Shown: piece after piece, positions 9,539 through 19,839 of the stretch | Position numbering within the stretch: position 1 is the stretch's first letter | How the letters are laid out: each line of letters opens with the position of its first letter | NCBI RefSeq assembly: GCF_015207825.1 | Contig: NZ_JADEWC010000022.1 | Span: forward strand, 1 to 58,341 | DNA: 58,341 nt | Direction: 5' to 3' | Source: Cyanobacterium stanieri LEGE 03274 | GTDB lineage: Bacteria; Cyanobacteriota; Cyanobacteriia; Cyanobacteriales; Cyanobacteriaceae | Made by a program: the position numbers and the translations under genes | The notes under the pieces: generated by a model | What the model was told of the DNA's origin: nothing | Seen by the model: only the letters and a program-made list of their open reading frames with translations | Databases searched by the model: none

Positions 9539-12500
9539 ATGATGTCTCAAAATAAAGAACAAAGCAAAAAACCCCAAGTCTTCTACAACAGAATTATTGA
9601 TAAAGGGGCTTTAAAAAAACTGATTGCCAAAACCTTCACCGAATATGGCTCGGCTCGTTGTGCCGCAGTGTGTGATCAGTTAAAAACCATGGGTTTCCAT
9701 TACGCAACCCAAGCCGCAGTATCCATCAGTGTGGAAGATTTGAAAGTACCTGAAGCCAAAAAGAATATGTTGGCCGAGGCAGAAAGCACCATAAAAACCA
9801 CCATGAATCGTTATGCCAATGGGGAAATTACTGAGGTAGAACGTTTCCAAAAGGTAATTGATACTTGGAATGATACTTCTGAGTCTCTTAAAGATGAAGT
9901 GGTGCGTAACTTCCGTCAATCTGATCCCCTTAACTCGGTTTATATGATGGCATTTTCTGGGGCTAGGGGTAACATTAGTCAAGTTCGTCAGTTAGTGGGT
10001 ATGCGGGGTTTGATGGCCGATCCTCAAGGGGAAATCATTGACTTACCCATTAAAACTAATTTCCGTGAGGGTTTGACGGTAACAGAATATATTATTTCTT
10101 CCTACGGAGCCAGAAAAGGTTTGGTAGATACCGCCCTAAGAACCGCTGACTCTGGTTATCTTACCCGTCGTTTGGTGGATGTGTCGCAGGATGTAATTAT
10201 CCGTGAAACCGATTGTGGTACCCATAAAGGGGTCTGGATTGAACCGATGAAAGATGGCGATCGCACCTTAATTCCCTTAGGAGATCGTCTCTTAGGTCGT
10301 GTGTTAGCCGATGATGTGGTACATCCTATTACAGGGGAAGTGATTGCCGAGCGCAACCAGGCCATCGATCAAGACTTAGCCAAAATTATTGGTAAAACCG
10401 TCGAAAAAGTAAAAGTAAGATCCCCCCTCACCTGTGAAACCGCCCGATCTGTATGTCAAAAATGTTACGGTTGGTCATTGGCCCATGGGGAATGGGTAAA
10501 CATGGGAGAAGCCATTGGTATTATCGCAGCCCAGTCCATCGGTGAACCAGGTACTCAGCTTACCATGCGTACTTTCCACACAGGGGGTGTATTCACAGGG
10601 GAAGTAGCCCAGCGTATTATCAGCCCCGTAGATGGATTAGTTAAATTTGATAAAAAATTAAAAGTAAGGGAAAACCGTACCCGCCATGGAGATCAAAAAC
10701 TATTGGTAGAGGTAAACGGTAATATCATCGTGGGTGATAAAAAAGTTCCCGTTCCCGTAAACAGCTTACTAGCCATCCGAGAAGGAGACGAAGTAACTAA
10801 AGATCAACTTCTTGCCGAAGTAATGCCCCAGAAAACCCGTTCCACCGAAAGGGTTACCAAAGATGTCCCCTCCGATTTAGCAGGGGAAGTTATTTTCCAA
10901 GACGTAGATCCCCTTACCACCACCGACAGACAGGGTAACAGCACCATCACAGCCTCCCGTAACGGTCTGATTTGGGTACTTTCTGGACAGGTTTATAACC
11001 TACCCCCCAACGCTGAACCCGTGGTTAAAAACGGCGAGAAAATCAAACAAGGATCAGTCCTTGCCGAAAGTAAGTTAAAAACAAAAAGTGGCGGGGTATG
11101 CCGTTTTGAAGAAGGTAGCAGGGAAATTGAAATTATTACCGCTTCTGTATCCCTAGATCAAGCCGATATTTTCCTCGAACACCACGGCAACCAGCAACAA
11201 TACGTTATCCATACTCCTAAGGGCGCTCGTTTTGCCCTCAAAGTTAGCCCAGGTACCAAAGTACAAAATAATCAAATTGTCGCCGAATTAATTGACGATA
11301 CCTTCACCACAGAAACAGGGGGTATCATGCGTTATGCAGGGCTAGAAACTGGACGTGGTAATAAAAAACAAGGATATGAAGTAACCACCGAAGGAACTTT
11401 AATTTGGATTCCCGAAGAAAGCCACGAAATTAACAAAGACATCTCCCTATTGATGGTAGAAGATGGACAGTATGTAGAAGCAGGAACAGAAGTTGTTAAA
11501 GATGTATTCTGCCAATCTAGCGGTGTGGTCGAAATCATCCAAAAGAACGACATCTTAAGGGAAATTATCATCAAGCCAGGTAAGCTATACATGGATTTAG
11601 ATCCTGAGCATATGGCAACCCTAGAAGATGGCACTATTCTTTCCCCGGGTACCGAAATCATGGCAGGTATCACTACCGAACATGAGTGCATTAGCGAATT
11701 TGTTGATACCAACGAGGGTGTCGGTTTATTACTACGCCCCATGAAACAGTATGAAGTCATTAACACCACCCAATCACCTTCCCAAGAGTCTTTAAATAGT
11801 GCAGGGGGTAAAATTAACCTTCGCCCCGTATTACGTACTTTCTTTAAAGATGGTGAAAGGGTGAAAAGTGTTGAAGGGGTACAGTTAGTTACCACTCAAT
11901 TAGTTCTCGAAACCAGCGAAGGTATGAGCGCTGACATCGAATTAATTGAAGATGAAAATCATGAAGACTGTTTTCGCTTACAAATTGTGGTTCTTGAGTC
12001 GGTAATGTTACGCCGTGAAATAGAAACCGAACCTAATATTGTTACCACCGTCACCGTCACCGATGGCCAAGAAATTATGCCAGGGGATGTGGTAGCCACC
12101 ACTCAAATTCTCTGTCAAGAAAACGGTATCATCCGTGGTATCCGTGAAGGGGTTGAAGCTATTCGTCGTATCTTGGTAGTCAGGGAAAATGACATCTTGG
12201 AAATAGAGACGAAGGGTAATTTACTCAAAAAAGAAGGAGATTTTGTTACTCAGGGAGAATTAATCGCTGAAGGTGTTAGCGCCCCTGACTCTGGTTATGT
12301 GATGGAAACCCAAGGTAATACAGTTAGTTTGCGTAATGCTCGTCCTTACCGTGTATCTACGGGAGCTATTTTACATATTGAACAGGGTGACCTAGTGCAA
12401 CGGGGTGATAACCTTGTACTATTGGTATTTGAAAGGGCAAAAACTGGGGATATTGTTCAAGGTTTACCGAGAATTGAAGAATTATTGGAAGCCCGTAAGC

Positions 12501-13408
12501 CCAAAGAACCTGCTATCCTTGCCCGTCGTCCTGGGGTGTGTCAGGTAGAGTATAAGGATGACGAGGCGATCGATGTGAAGGTAATTGAGGATGATGGCAC
12601 TATCTCTGAATATTCTTTAGGTCCTAACCAAAATATCATTGTGGGTGATAATCAAAGGGTGAATACGGGAGATTCTCTTTCCGATGGTTTAGTTAGTCCC
12701 CACGAACTTTTGGAAGTCTTTTATGATTATAATAAGGAGCATATGGGAGCTTATGAAGCTGCTTTAGGTGCGATGCAAAAGGCTCAGTTATTCTTAGTTA
12801 ATCAAATCCAAGGGGTTTATCAATCTCAGGGTATTGATATTTCTGATAAACATATTGAAGTAATCGTACGTCAGATGACTTCTAAGGTTCACATCGATGA
12901 TGGGGGCGATAGTATTCGTTTACCAGGGGAGTTGGTAGAGTTGCGCGACATCGAGAAGGATAATGAAACTTTGTCTTTAACCGGTGGCGCTCCTATCGAA
13001 TATACTCCTAAGTTGATGGGTATTACGAAATCTAGTTTGAATACTGATAGTTTCATCTCGGCGGCTAGTTTCCAAGAAACCACGAGGGTATTAACAGAAG
13101 CAGCCATTGAAGGTAAGTCTGACTGGTTAAGGGGTTTGAAGGAAAACGTAATTATTGGTCGTTTAATTCCTGCGGGTACAGGGTTTAATGCCTATGATGA
13201 AAATCTTGACTGGGAAGATACCGAAGTGGGTGCGGGTAATTCTAATTATCTTGGCATCGGCGATGTTAGTGAGGAGTATGAGGAACAAAATTATATTCTT
13301 CCTGATTCGGAGGATGTGATTATTGATGATAAGACTGCTCGGGCTTTATCTCCAGAGGATGCGGCTATTATGGATGATGATTTGATTGATGATAATTATC
13401 AGAGTTAG
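9539..13408 (+). CDS. rpoC2: DNA-directed RNA polymerase subunit beta' C-terminal part (beta'2)
   Basis: 1289-aa RpoC2, the C-terminal half of beta' in cyanobacteria and plastids. It begins with the conserved [16 protein letters not shown] region. It carries the bridge-helix/trigger-loop portion ([20 protein letters not shown], about 140-160), the four-Cys zinc segment around [17 protein letters not shown] and [20 protein letters not shown]. The long barrel-sandwich insertion (SI3) typical of cyanobacteria splits the trigger loop. The C-terminal part keeps [18 protein letters not shown] and the [16 protein letters not shown]-like end, so the subunit is complete. Two ATGs stand at 9539 and 9542; either may be used. 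Its partner rpoC1 must lie elsewhere, as in Synechocystis 6803. Confidence 0.97.
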   Translation: MMSQNKEQSKKPQVFYNRIIDKGALKKLIAKTFTEYGSARCAAVCDQLKTMGFHYATQAAVSISVEDLKVPEAKKNMLAEAESTIKTTMNRYANGEITEVERFQKVIDTWNDTSESLKDEVVRNFRQSDPLNSVYMMAFSGARGNISQVRQLVGMRGLMADPQGEIIDLPIKTNFREGLTVTEYIISSYGARKGLVDTALRTADSGYLTRRLVDVSQDVIIRETDCGTHKGVWIEPMKDGDRTLIPLGDRLLGRVLADDVVHPITGEVIAERNQAIDQDLAKIIGKTVEKVKVRSPLTCETARSVCQKCYGWSLAHGEWVNMGEAIGIIAAQSIGEPGTQLTMRTFHTGGVFTGEVAQRIISPVDGLVKFDKKLKVRENRTRHGDQKLLVEVNGNIIVGDKKVPVPVNSLLAIREGDEVTKDQLLAEVMPQKTRSTERVTKDVPSDLAGEVIFQDVDPLTTTDRQGNSTITASRNGLIWVLSGQVYNLPPNAEPVVKNGEKIKQGSVLAESKLKTKSGGVCRFEEGSREIEIITASVSLDQADIFLEHHGNQQQYVIHTPKGARFALKVSPGTKVQNNQIVAELIDDTFTTETGGIMRYAGLETGRGNKKQGYEVTTEGTLIWIPEESHEINKDISLLMVEDGQYVEAGTEVVKDVFCQSSGVVEIIQKNDILREIIIKPGKLYMDLDPEHMATLEDGTILSPGTEIMAGITTEHECISEFVDTNEGVGLLLRPMKQYEVINTTQSPSQESLNSAGGKINLRPVLRTFFKDGERVKSVEGVQLVTTQLVLETSEGMSADIELIEDENHEDCFRLQIVVLESVMLRREIETEPNIVTTVTVTDGQEIMPGDVVATTQILCQENGIIRGIREGVEAIRRILVVRENDILEIETKGNLLKKEGDFVTQGELIAEGVSAPDSGYVMETQGNTVSLRNARPYRVSTGAILHIEQGDLVQRGDNLVLLVFERAKTGDIVQGLPRIEELLEARKPKEPAILARRPGVCQVEYKDDEAIDVKVIEDDGTISEYSLGPNQNIIVGDNQRVNTGDSLSDGLVSPHELLEVFYDYNKEHMGAYEAALGAMQKAQLFLVNQIQGVYQSQGIDISDKHIEVIVRQMTSKVHIDDGGDSIRLPGELVELRDIEKDNETLSLTGGAPIEYTPKLMGITKSSLNTDSFISAASFQETTRVLTEAAIEGKSDWLRGLKENVIIGRLIPAGTGFNAYDENLDWEDTEVGAGNSNYLGIGDVSEEYEEQNYILPDSEDVIIDDKTARALSPEDAAIMDDDLIDDNYQS

Positions 13409-13538
13409 TATCTTATTGTTTACTTTGAGATCGTAAAGAGTCATAGGGCTTGGATATAATGGGAGGGGGCTTTTAAAGAACTTAAAAGGTTCGGCAAAAG
13501 CTCCTTGTCTGTTGTATGAGCAAAAATCATTAACTGTC

Positions 13539-14564
13539 ATGAAAAATATAGTCGAAATTAAAAAACTGCAAAAAAGCTATGGCAAAATAGAGGCTGTTAA
13601 AGATATTTCTTTTTCGGTGCAAAGTGGGGAAATTTTCGGCTTGTTAGGACCTAATGGGGCGGGAAAAACTACGACTATCCGTTGTCTGACTACCCTTGCT
13701 CAGCCTGATGGGGGAGAAATTTGGGTGGATGGGGTATGTGCAATGAAACAACCTAAGCAGGTGCGACAGAAGTTGGGTTATGTGGCCCAAGAAGTGGCTA
13801 TTGATAAGATGTTGACGGGTAGGGAGTTGTTAGAGTTACAGTCGGCTTTGTATCATATTCCCCCGAAAATTGCTTCTCAACGTATTGAGCAGTTGTTGGA
13901 TTTGTTGGATTTAGAGGAATATGGCGATCGCAAAAGTGGCACTTATTCGGGGGGCATTCGTAAAAGGTTGGATTTGGCTTCTGGGTTATTGCATCAACCA
14001 CAAGTGTTGATTTTGGATGAGCCTTCGGTGGGTTTAGATATTGAGAGTCGGATGATTGTTTGGGAGTTTTTGAAGGAGTTGAAAAAGGCTGGTACTACGG
14101 TGTTAATTACTAGCCATTATTTGGAGGAAATTGATGCTCTTGCCGATCGCCTTGCTATTATTGATAAAGGGGTAGTTATTGCGGAGGGTACGCCTTCTAG
14201 TTTAAAAGATAGGATCGGGGGCGATCGCATCACACTCCGTATTAAGGAATTTTTACCCACCCCAGAGGCCGAAGATAGTAAAGTCAAATTAGCTGAACTT
14301 CCTTTTGTTAAGGAAATTATAATTAATCAAGCTCAAGGTAATTCTCTTAATTTGGTGGTTACCCCCAATAGTAACCCCATTAGTCAAATTGAAAATACCC
14401 TCAAGGAAATGGGTTTACCTTTATTTAGTATTAGTCAATCACGACCTAGCCTTGATGATGTTTATCTTGCCGCCACGGGGCGTACCCTCCTTGATGCGGA
14501 AATGGAAGCTGTTACAAAAAGGGATTTGAAAGCGGAGAAAAAACAGGCGATGAAAAGTAAGTAG
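13539..14564 (+). CDS. ABC transporter ATP-binding protein (DrrA/CcmA-type exporter family)
   Basis: 341-aa ATPase subunit of a probable export-type ABC transporter. It has Walker A GPNGAGKTTTIR, signature SGGIRKRLDLASGLL, Walker B VLILDEPSVGLD and the switch His in LITSHYLEE. The ~80-residue C-terminal extension is characteristic of the DrrA-like group. A TTG-started extension to 13512 is possible, but ATG 13539 gives the normal N-terminus. A TATAAT at 13455-13460 may be its -10 element. Family members usually have an ABC-2 permease gene next to them; none is present here, since 370 bp of repeats follow and then an opposite-strand gene. The substrate is unknown. Confidence 0.9.
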   Translation: MKNIVEIKKLQKSYGKIEAVKDISFSVQSGEIFGLLGPNGAGKTTTIRCLTTLAQPDGGEIWVDGVCAMKQPKQVRQKLGYVAQEVAIDKMLTGRELLELQSALYHIPPKIASQRIEQLLDLLDLEEYGDRKSGTYSGGIRKRLDLASGLLHQPQVLILDEPSVGLDIESRMIVWEFLKELKKAGTTVLITSHYLEEIDALADRLAIIDKGVVIAEGTPSSLKDRIGGDRITLRIKEFLPTPEAEDSKVKLAELPFVKEIIINQAQGNSLNLVVTPNSNPISQIENTLKEMGLPLFSISQSRPSLDDVYLAATGRTLLDAEMEAVTKRDLKAEKKQAMKSK

Positions 14565-14622
14565 GGATGATGGGGAGTAACGGTGTTAGGTATCGGGTTA
14601 AGGAATTTGCAAAAACTGTATT

Positions 14623-14840
14623 TTATATCGAGTTCGCTAAATTCGTTATCAATAGATTATATCTTCGTAGCCCCACCGTTTAATGAATTATATCAAGTTC
14701 GGATAATTTGTAATCAATAGATTTTATGTTCGCAGCTGCCCCACCGTGTAATGAATTACACGGCTAATGGTAGTTCGTTCAATAAATTGAACTAAAGTAT
14801 TAATACTGCTAATTTATAAGTGATCAAGGGGACTTGATAT
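14623..14840 (+). repeat. Dispersed intergenic repeat, copy A (compound, with three hairpins)
   Basis: This fills most of the 370-bp gene-free gap 14565-14934. The conserved core (14745-14840) has three perfect hairpin arms: GTGTAAT/ATTACAC (14746-14761), GTTCAAT/ATTGAAC (14777-14792) and ATCAAG/CTTGAT (14823-14838). The leading half (AGTTCG...ATCAATAGATT) appears twice in tandem at the left. Core DNA about 90% identical recurs at 43734-43829, and more diverged copies lie at 23472 and 35459. No reading frame is evident. It looks like a non-coding mobile or RNA-structured repeat. Confidence 0.75.
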
Positions 14841-14934
14841 TAATTAATTTTCTGGTATTTAGTGGGGTGATGGGGAGTAAAGGTGATGAGGAGTAGGGAT
14901 GATAATAGTTTAATTATCAATGGTTAATTGTTTT

Positions 14935-15645
14935 TTAATATCTAATCTGTAAGGTAACAGATGCTCTCACATCCTGTTCTCCTCCAACCACAGGGGTAGA
15001 GGCGATATTCGATGATAAGGCGCGATCGCTCATACTTTCCATCATCAAAGGGCGAGGGGTATTAGCTCCATTTACATTAATGGTAATCACTTCTTGGGGG
15101 GTGAGGTTTAATGCCCTTAACACCGCTTGAGCTTGTCTTTGGGCATCATTGGTGGCTTTTTCTAAGGCTCGGCTTTGGGCTTGACTGATAGCCATTTCCG
15201 TGGCACTGAAACTAACGCTATCGATACGGGTAGCGCCCACATTTACAGTTTCATCTAAAATACTACCCACTTGCTCAATATCTGTTTCAAAGCTAACTAT
15301 GTTTGTAGCGGTATAGTTAACTAATTGACGACGATTATCATTGTATGAATAATTAGGTCGTAGTTGAATTCCTGTGGTTTGTAATTTATTCACATTATTG
15401 GAACGTAATATTTCTAGTAGGGCGGTGGTGCGCTCGGCTACTTCTTGTTGAATTTGGGCAGGATTTTGTCCTTCTATTTCCACTCCTAATTGCACTGTGG
15501 CGATGGTGGTGGCAATGGATTCGATGCCTTGCCCTGTCACAGTGATAGTTTTTACTACTTGTTCTTGTGCTATCACTGGAGATGCTAACATTAGGGTTGA
15601 AATACTAAGGGGTAATAAGGTTTGAACGGGTTTGATGAAAAACAT
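14935..15645 (-). CDS. SIMPL domain-containing protein (DUF541)
   Basis: 236-aa exported protein of the SIMPL/DUF541 family (BP26/OMP28-like). It has an N-terminal signal peptide (hydrophobic PLSISTLMLASPVIA, cleaved before QEQ), so it should be periplasmic or envelope-attached. The mature part shows the family's repeated V-TGQG--S--T--A--QLGVE--G opening and ends ASVTLQIRY. Family members form ring-like oligomers, and some are reported in envelope stress tolerance; a precise role is unknown. It stands alone between repeat DNA and an inverted-repeat intergenic region. Confidence 0.88.
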   Translation of the reverse strand: MFFIKPVQTLLPLSISTLMLASPVIAQEQVVKTITVTGQGIESIATTIATVQLGVEIEGQNPAQIQQEVAERTTALLEILRSNNVNKLQTTGIQLRPNYSYNDNRRQLVNYTATNIVSFETDIEQVGSILDETVNVGATRIDSVSFSATEMAISQAQSRALEKATNDAQRQAQAVLRALNLTPQEVITINVNGANTPRPLMMESMSDRALSSNIASTPVVGGEQDVRASVTLQIRY

Positions 15646-15679
15646 TATTTTGTGATTTTTTGATAATTTATCTTCAGAT

Positions 15680-15828
15680 TAAGGGGCGCTGGTTTAGGTT
15701 TAAAATCCTAGAAGTCCATAGATATGAAATTGAGATATTTATACATTAAAAGTTTGATTAATTTTCAATGATCATCAATTATCCTTTTGTTTTCTATTCA
15801 ACCTGATGGACTATTCCAGCGCACCTTA
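15680..15828. repeat. Inverted-repeat-bounded intergenic element (MITE-like candidate)
   Basis: A 13-bp arm TAAGGGGCGCTGG (15680-15692) is mirrored by CCAGCGCACCTTA (15816-15828) with one mismatch. A second inner pair, AGTCCAT (15713-15719) and ATGGACT (15806-15812), lies between them. The enclosed ~120 bp is AT-rich and without a reading frame. It could be a miniature inverted-repeat element or a long-range RNA structure; there is no second copy in the window. Confidence 0.4.
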
Positions 15829-15835
15829 CACCAGT

Positions 15836-16228
15836 TTAATGGCTTTTCCACTCTCCTGATGAAATTAATATTCCTTGATAAAAGTTAATCTTCTCTTGAG
15901 TCATAAAATAAGTCCATGCCTCATCGATCGCCCTGTTATCATAATCATATACCATTACTTTTTCCCTCTGATAATCATTAAGATGAGGTTCTCTATTTTC
16001 CTGATAACCTTCTAATTGATCAATTTTTTCTAAGGCAGATGAATCGGGGAAAGTGAGTAAATATCCTTGTACCTTATTTTGACTTTTGAGCATAGCAGGA
16101 TAACCAAGAGATAGAGAATAAATATCTCCATAAGTCCAACATTTTTGCTCATAAATGGTTTTTTGAGCGCAGTATAAATAGTAATTCACTTCTTGGGGTT
16201 TGAGAGTGCCATAAACAAAAATTTTCAT
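15836..16228 (-). CDS. Gamma-glutamylcyclotransferase-like family protein
   Basis: 130-aa GGCT-like (AIG2/YtfP fold) protein. It begins MKIFVYGTLKP, the family's substrate-binding YGTLxxG-like loop, and carries IDQLEGYQENR with the usual catalytic Glu position. A short conserved VMVYDYDN--AWTYF strand follows. Such proteins can release 5-oxoproline from gamma-glutamyl peptides, but many small bacterial members have no proven substrate. The gene is divergent from the LivG-type ATPase, with about 150 bp between the starts. Confidence 0.85.
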   Translation of the reverse strand: MKIFVYGTLKPQEVNYYLYCAQKTIYEQKCWTYGDIYSLSLGYPAMLKSQNKVQGYLLTFPDSSALEKIDQLEGYQENREPHLNDYQREKVMVYDYDNRAIDEAWTYFMTQEKINFYQGILISSGEWKSH

Positions 16229-16380
16229 TGCCGAAGATTAATTTATTTGCTCATTTTTTCCTCATCACATATTACCCAAGGATTTCTCAAAACCACACCG
16301 AGAAAGTAAAAAAAATATCTAAATCAACAGATGGTTTGCTATATAATAATTACCTACTGATTTGCAAAAGGAATTTTTTC

Positions 16381-17166
16381 ATGAGTCAAGGGCAGATAGT
16401 GAGCCAATCTGATTATATTTTAGAGGCAACAAATTTATCTAAGAGTTTTGGTGGACTTAAAGCTGTTGACAATGCCAGTATTAGGGTTGATAAGGGTGCT
16501 ATTACAGGATTGATAGGGCCCAATGGCGCTGGAAAAAGCACCTTATTTAATCTGCTTTCTAATTTTTTAGTGGCAGATGAAGGAAAAGTTATTTTTGACG
16601 GAGAAATAATTAATGATGTTTCCCCCCATCGTATTGCAAGGAAAGGATTTATTCGTACTTTTCAAGTGGCGAGGGTTTTATCTCGTTTAACCGTATTAGA
16701 AAATATGTTGTTGGCCACTCAAACTCAGACAGGGGAAAATTTGCTACGGGTATTTTTACAACCCCATAAAATTAGAAAAGAGGAAAAAGAAAATAAGGAA
16801 AGGGCGATCGCAATTTTAGAATCTGTCGGATTACTTGAAAAAGCCCATGACTATGCGGGGGCATTATCTGGAGGGCAAAGAAAATTACTAGAAATGGCTC
16901 GAACCTTAATGACTAACCCTAAGTTAATTCTACTCGATGAACCTGCGGCGGGGGTTAATCCCACATTGATTAATCAAATTTGTGAACATATTGTCACATG
17001 GAATAAACAGGGGATTTCTTTTCTAATTATCGAACATAATATGGATGTGATTATGTCTTTGTGTAATCATGTTTGGGTATTAGCCGAAGGCTCTAATCTT
17101 GCCGATGGCACTCCTGAATTTATCCAATCCAATGAGCAAGTTTTGGAGGCTTATTTAGGAGGATAG
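16381..17166 (+). CDS. Branched-chain/neutral amino-acid ABC transporter ATP-binding protein (LivG/NatA type)
   Basis: 261-aa ATPase of the LivG group (HAAT family import of hydrophobic amino acids; NatA-like in cyanobacteria). It has Walker A GPNGAGKSTLFN, the LivG-typical RTFQVARV segment, signature LSGGQRKLLEMARTL, Walker B LILLDEPAAGVNP and LIIEHNMDVIM with the switch His. The longer frame to 16228 would overlap the neighbouring gene's start, so ATG 16381, preceded by AAGGAA, was chosen. A TATAAT at 16342-16347 may be the -10. The permease and binding-protein genes are not adjacent; the partner LivF-type ATPase lies at 44868. Synechocystis nat genes are also scattered. Confidence 0.88.
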   Translation: MSQGQIVSQSDYILEATNLSKSFGGLKAVDNASIRVDKGAITGLIGPNGAGKSTLFNLLSNFLVADEGKVIFDGEIINDVSPHRIARKGFIRTFQVARVLSRLTVLENMLLATQTQTGENLLRVFLQPHKIRKEEKENKERAIAILESVGLLEKAHDYAGALSGGQRKLLEMARTLMTNPKLILLDEPAAGVNPTLINQICEHIVTWNKQGISFLIIEHNMDVIMSLCNHVWVLAEGSNLADGTPEFIQSNEQVLEAYLGG

Positions 17167-17221
17167 GATTATGATATGCCAAAACTATGGATATTTCTTA
17201 TTTATCAACCATTAAAACTGA

Positions 17222-17746
17222 TCAAAAAACTTTCAGAAAATCCAGACTAATTTTATCAATACCCACACTATCAAGGAGTTTTTGTTGCTCTGCTAACATT
17301 TCTGTTAATAAATCATCGTTAGGATGATCCCACCCTAAAAGATGTAAAAAACCATGGGATGCTAACCAAGCTAGTTCATTTTTAAGGGAATGATTTTGTT
17401 CTTGTGCTTGTTTTTGGGCAGTTTCAATGGAAATAATTATATCGCCCAAAGAGATAGTATCAACCATGGGCAAAGGAGCAAATTCATCATCAACACTAGC
17501 AAAGGATAAAACATCGGTAGCTTGATTTTTTTGCCTAAACTGACTATTTAGTTGTTTAATTTCTTCATCGTTGGTGAATATTAAACTAATTTCATAGTTT
17601 TCGTTCTCATCAAAATCATGGTCTGTAATTTCTAACCAAGTGGCAAACCACGATCGCCATTTATCCTCCATGATAGGGCAAGATTGATTATTAAGCTCAA
17701 AAAAATTATCCTCAAAATAGAGATCGATATTATATTTATTCATCAA
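17222..17746 (-). CDS. ybeY: Endoribonuclease YbeY (16S rRNA maturation)
   Basis: 174-aa YbeY, a zinc-dependent endoribonuclease acting in 16S rRNA 3'-end maturation and ribosome quality control. The metal motif HGFLHLLGWDH gives His131, His135 and His141, intact. The preceding ATDVLSFA and LGDIIIS segments are the family's substrate-side strands. Length and layout are normal. It is transcribed from the same strand as the downstream subtilase gene (gap about 480 bp to the left neighbour's start region is short: the ybeY start is at 17746 and the subtilase ends at 17818). Confidence 0.95.
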   Translation of the reverse strand: MMNKYNIDLYFEDNFFELNNQSCPIMEDKWRSWFATWLEITDHDFDENENYEISLIFTNDEEIKQLNSQFRQKNQATDVLSFASVDDEFAPLPMVDTISLGDIIISIETAQKQAQEQNHSLKNELAWLASHGFLHLLGWDHPNDDLLTEMLAEQQKLLDSVGIDKISLDFLKVF

Positions 17747-17817
17747 AATTAATGGGTTTGAAACCTCGTCCGTGACTGACGGCTTTATATTATCAATTAT
17801 CCATTCTCAATTTTCCA

Positions 17818-19578
17818 TTAAGTTACTACTTGATCATTTTTACTGGCTAAATATGCCAACCCAAAACAGATAAGAGCATTAATAACTAGAAAGCCTTGAG
17901 CCATCATACCCGTACCCAAACCCCAAACATGGGGATGAGAAAAAGCAGAAATCCCTAAACAAGAGGCAACCCCCAAACAAGAGCCAATAGCCACCCATTT
18001 AAGGGTATTATGTCCTAAAAATAGGGCAATGAGAATAAAGGGAATTAAAGCACTAGCAAAGATGGGATTAAGGCTATTAGTACCCATAACTACGTTACCT
18101 AATTCGGGGAGGGAACTACCCATTAAACGCAACGGCCATTGGGGTAAATCAAAGATATATAATCCTTGTAAGATAAATAATCCTGAACTACCAAACACCA
18201 TGCCACTAGCAAGACTCATGTTAAATACAAGGTAATTGCGGATAAACCAAGCAAGGAGATATGAACCAACTACCATACCTAGTTTGGGTAAAAGCATAAT
18301 CGTGCCACCATCAATCCAAAATCCAGGGTTAAGATAACCGCTATCCCGCAACCAGCGCAAAAAGTCTTTGACAGTAATTTTACCTTTAAGGGCGAGTTGT
18401 ACCGCTCCCCCTGCATCTAAACGTCCTGCACCGTAATGGTTAAAAGGGTCTTCAGCTACTTCACGGGCCGACTCGATCAAGATTTGTCGTACTTCCTCGG
18501 GATCTTTTATGCCTGTGGCTTTGATGAGGGCTGCTACCCCTGCCACGTGGGGGGCGGCCATACTTGTACCTTGAAAGCCTTCAAAGGAGGGTTGTTGATT
18601 ATTTCCTGTGATGGTTTCTTGGATGATTAAACCCTTTTCGCTTCCCCCTGGGGCGCTGATGTCAATTCCTGCTCCAAAGTTTGAATAGGGCGCTTTTTCG
18701 CCGATCGCATCTAGGGCAGAAACACTAATTACCTTAGGATAACGGGCGGGATAACTGGCGGAATTGTCATTTTCATTTCCCGCCGCCGCAATAATAACAA
18801 CTCCTTTTTTGTGGGCATAATCGATGGCATCACGCATCAAATGGCTATCACCTCCACCCCCTAAACTCATATTAATCACATCAGCCCCATTATCGGCCGC
18901 AAAGCGTATGGCTTCCGCAATGTCGGCCACCGTACCACCACCAAAACCCAATACCTTGAGGGGCATTATTTTCGCCTTATAAGCAATTCCTGCTACCCCA
19001 TAGTTATTATTAGTAGATTGAGCGATTGTACCTGCTACATGGGTGCCATGGCCCACATCATCAAGGGCTTCGGTGCGATCGTTAACAAAATCATAGCCTT
19101 CCACAAACTCAGTTTGTTCCAAATCAGGTACACGGCTTACCCCCGTATCAATAACCGCAACGGTAACCCCTTCCCCTTTACTATCAGCCCACGCCCTCTC
19201 AAGGTTAATCGCCCTTAAATTCCACTGTTTACTATAATCAGGATCATTGGGGATGTCGAGGGTATGATAAATATAGTTTGGTTCAATATATTCTATTTTT
19301 TCTCGAAGCCCAGACCTTCTCAATGTTTTTAAGGTTTCTTTATTTCCCTCCAATACATATACATTTCTATCCCCAGAAAACGAACTATTAAGGGTAGGGG
19401 TATCATTAACTTTGAGAGAAATTTGATTTAAACTTTCTTCTAGTTGAGTAAGGGCAATATCATCTTTAAAATTAACGATAATAGATTGATATTCACCCCC
19501 CATGTTAAATATTTTGAAGGTAAAAACTGCTAACCACAGCCCCACCAAAAATGCTGAGAACAAAAATAATTTTTTCAT
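17818..19578 (-). CDS. Subtilisin-like S8 serine protease with C-terminal membrane domain
   Basis: 586-aa secreted or membrane-bound subtilase. Residues 1-25 form a signal or anchor segment and 30-107 resemble an I9-type propeptide ending near YIEPNYIYH. The catalytic domain runs from about 118 to 395, with Asp144 (VIDTG), His177 (GHGTHVAG), oxyanion Asn268 (AAGNEND) and Ser339 (GTSMAAPH). The triad is complete. After about residue 420 come some five hydrophobic segments typical of membrane helices, unusual for a subtilase, so the protease domain is probably tethered to the plasma or thylakoid membrane. Substrate unknown. Confidence 0.93.
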   Translation of the reverse strand: MKKLFLFSAFLVGLWLAVFTFKIFNMGGEYQSIIVNFKDDIALTQLEESLNQISLKVNDTPTLNSSFSGDRNVYVLEGNKETLKTLRRSGLREKIEYIEPNYIYHTLDIPNDPDYSKQWNLRAINLERAWADSKGEGVTVAVIDTGVSRVPDLEQTEFVEGYDFVNDRTEALDDVGHGTHVAGTIAQSTNNNYGVAGIAYKAKIMPLKVLGFGGGTVADIAEAIRFAADNGADVINMSLGGGGDSHLMRDAIDYAHKKGVVIIAAAGNENDNSASYPARYPKVISVSALDAIGEKAPYSNFGAGIDISAPGGSEKGLIIQETITGNNQQPSFEGFQGTSMAAPHVAGVAALIKATGIKDPEEVRQILIESAREVAEDPFNHYGAGRLDAGGAVQLALKGKITVKDFLRWLRDSGYLNPGFWIDGGTIMLLPKLGMVVGSYLLAWFIRNYLVFNMSLASGMVFGSSGLFILQGLYIFDLPQWPLRLMGSSLPELGNVVMGTNSLNPIFASALIPFILIALFLGHNTLKWVAIGSCLGVASCLGISAFSHPHVWGLGTGMMAQGFLVINALICFGLAYLASKNDQVVT

Positions 19579-19839
19579 GGGCTTTTATTTCAGTTAGTAA
19601 AGGGGTATGAAAGTTATTATAACAAGATCTATTTCCTCTCGATTTATTCTTAAAGCCAGAGGTTTTTAATTAAATGAATTCTTATACAGTATAGGAAAAA
19701 GCACCATTGACGATAACATTTTTTTCTCGATGCTCCAAGACTTTGAGGAGAATGGATTATAATTCAACTTTGATTATCTGACCGTAAACGACAAACTATA
19801 AGATAAAATATACCCAAATAGCACTTATAGCAACAGACT

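Noticed and set aside
11332-11895. 187-aa open frame opposite rpoC2
   Set aside because: It lies fully inside the conserved rpoC2 gene on the other strand, has no recognisable domain and no ribosome-binding site; a composition shadow.
16228-16380. N-terminal extension of the LivG-type protein to 16228
   Set aside because: It would overlap the start of the divergent GGCT-like gene, and the normal LivG start is at 16381 with its own AAGGAA site.
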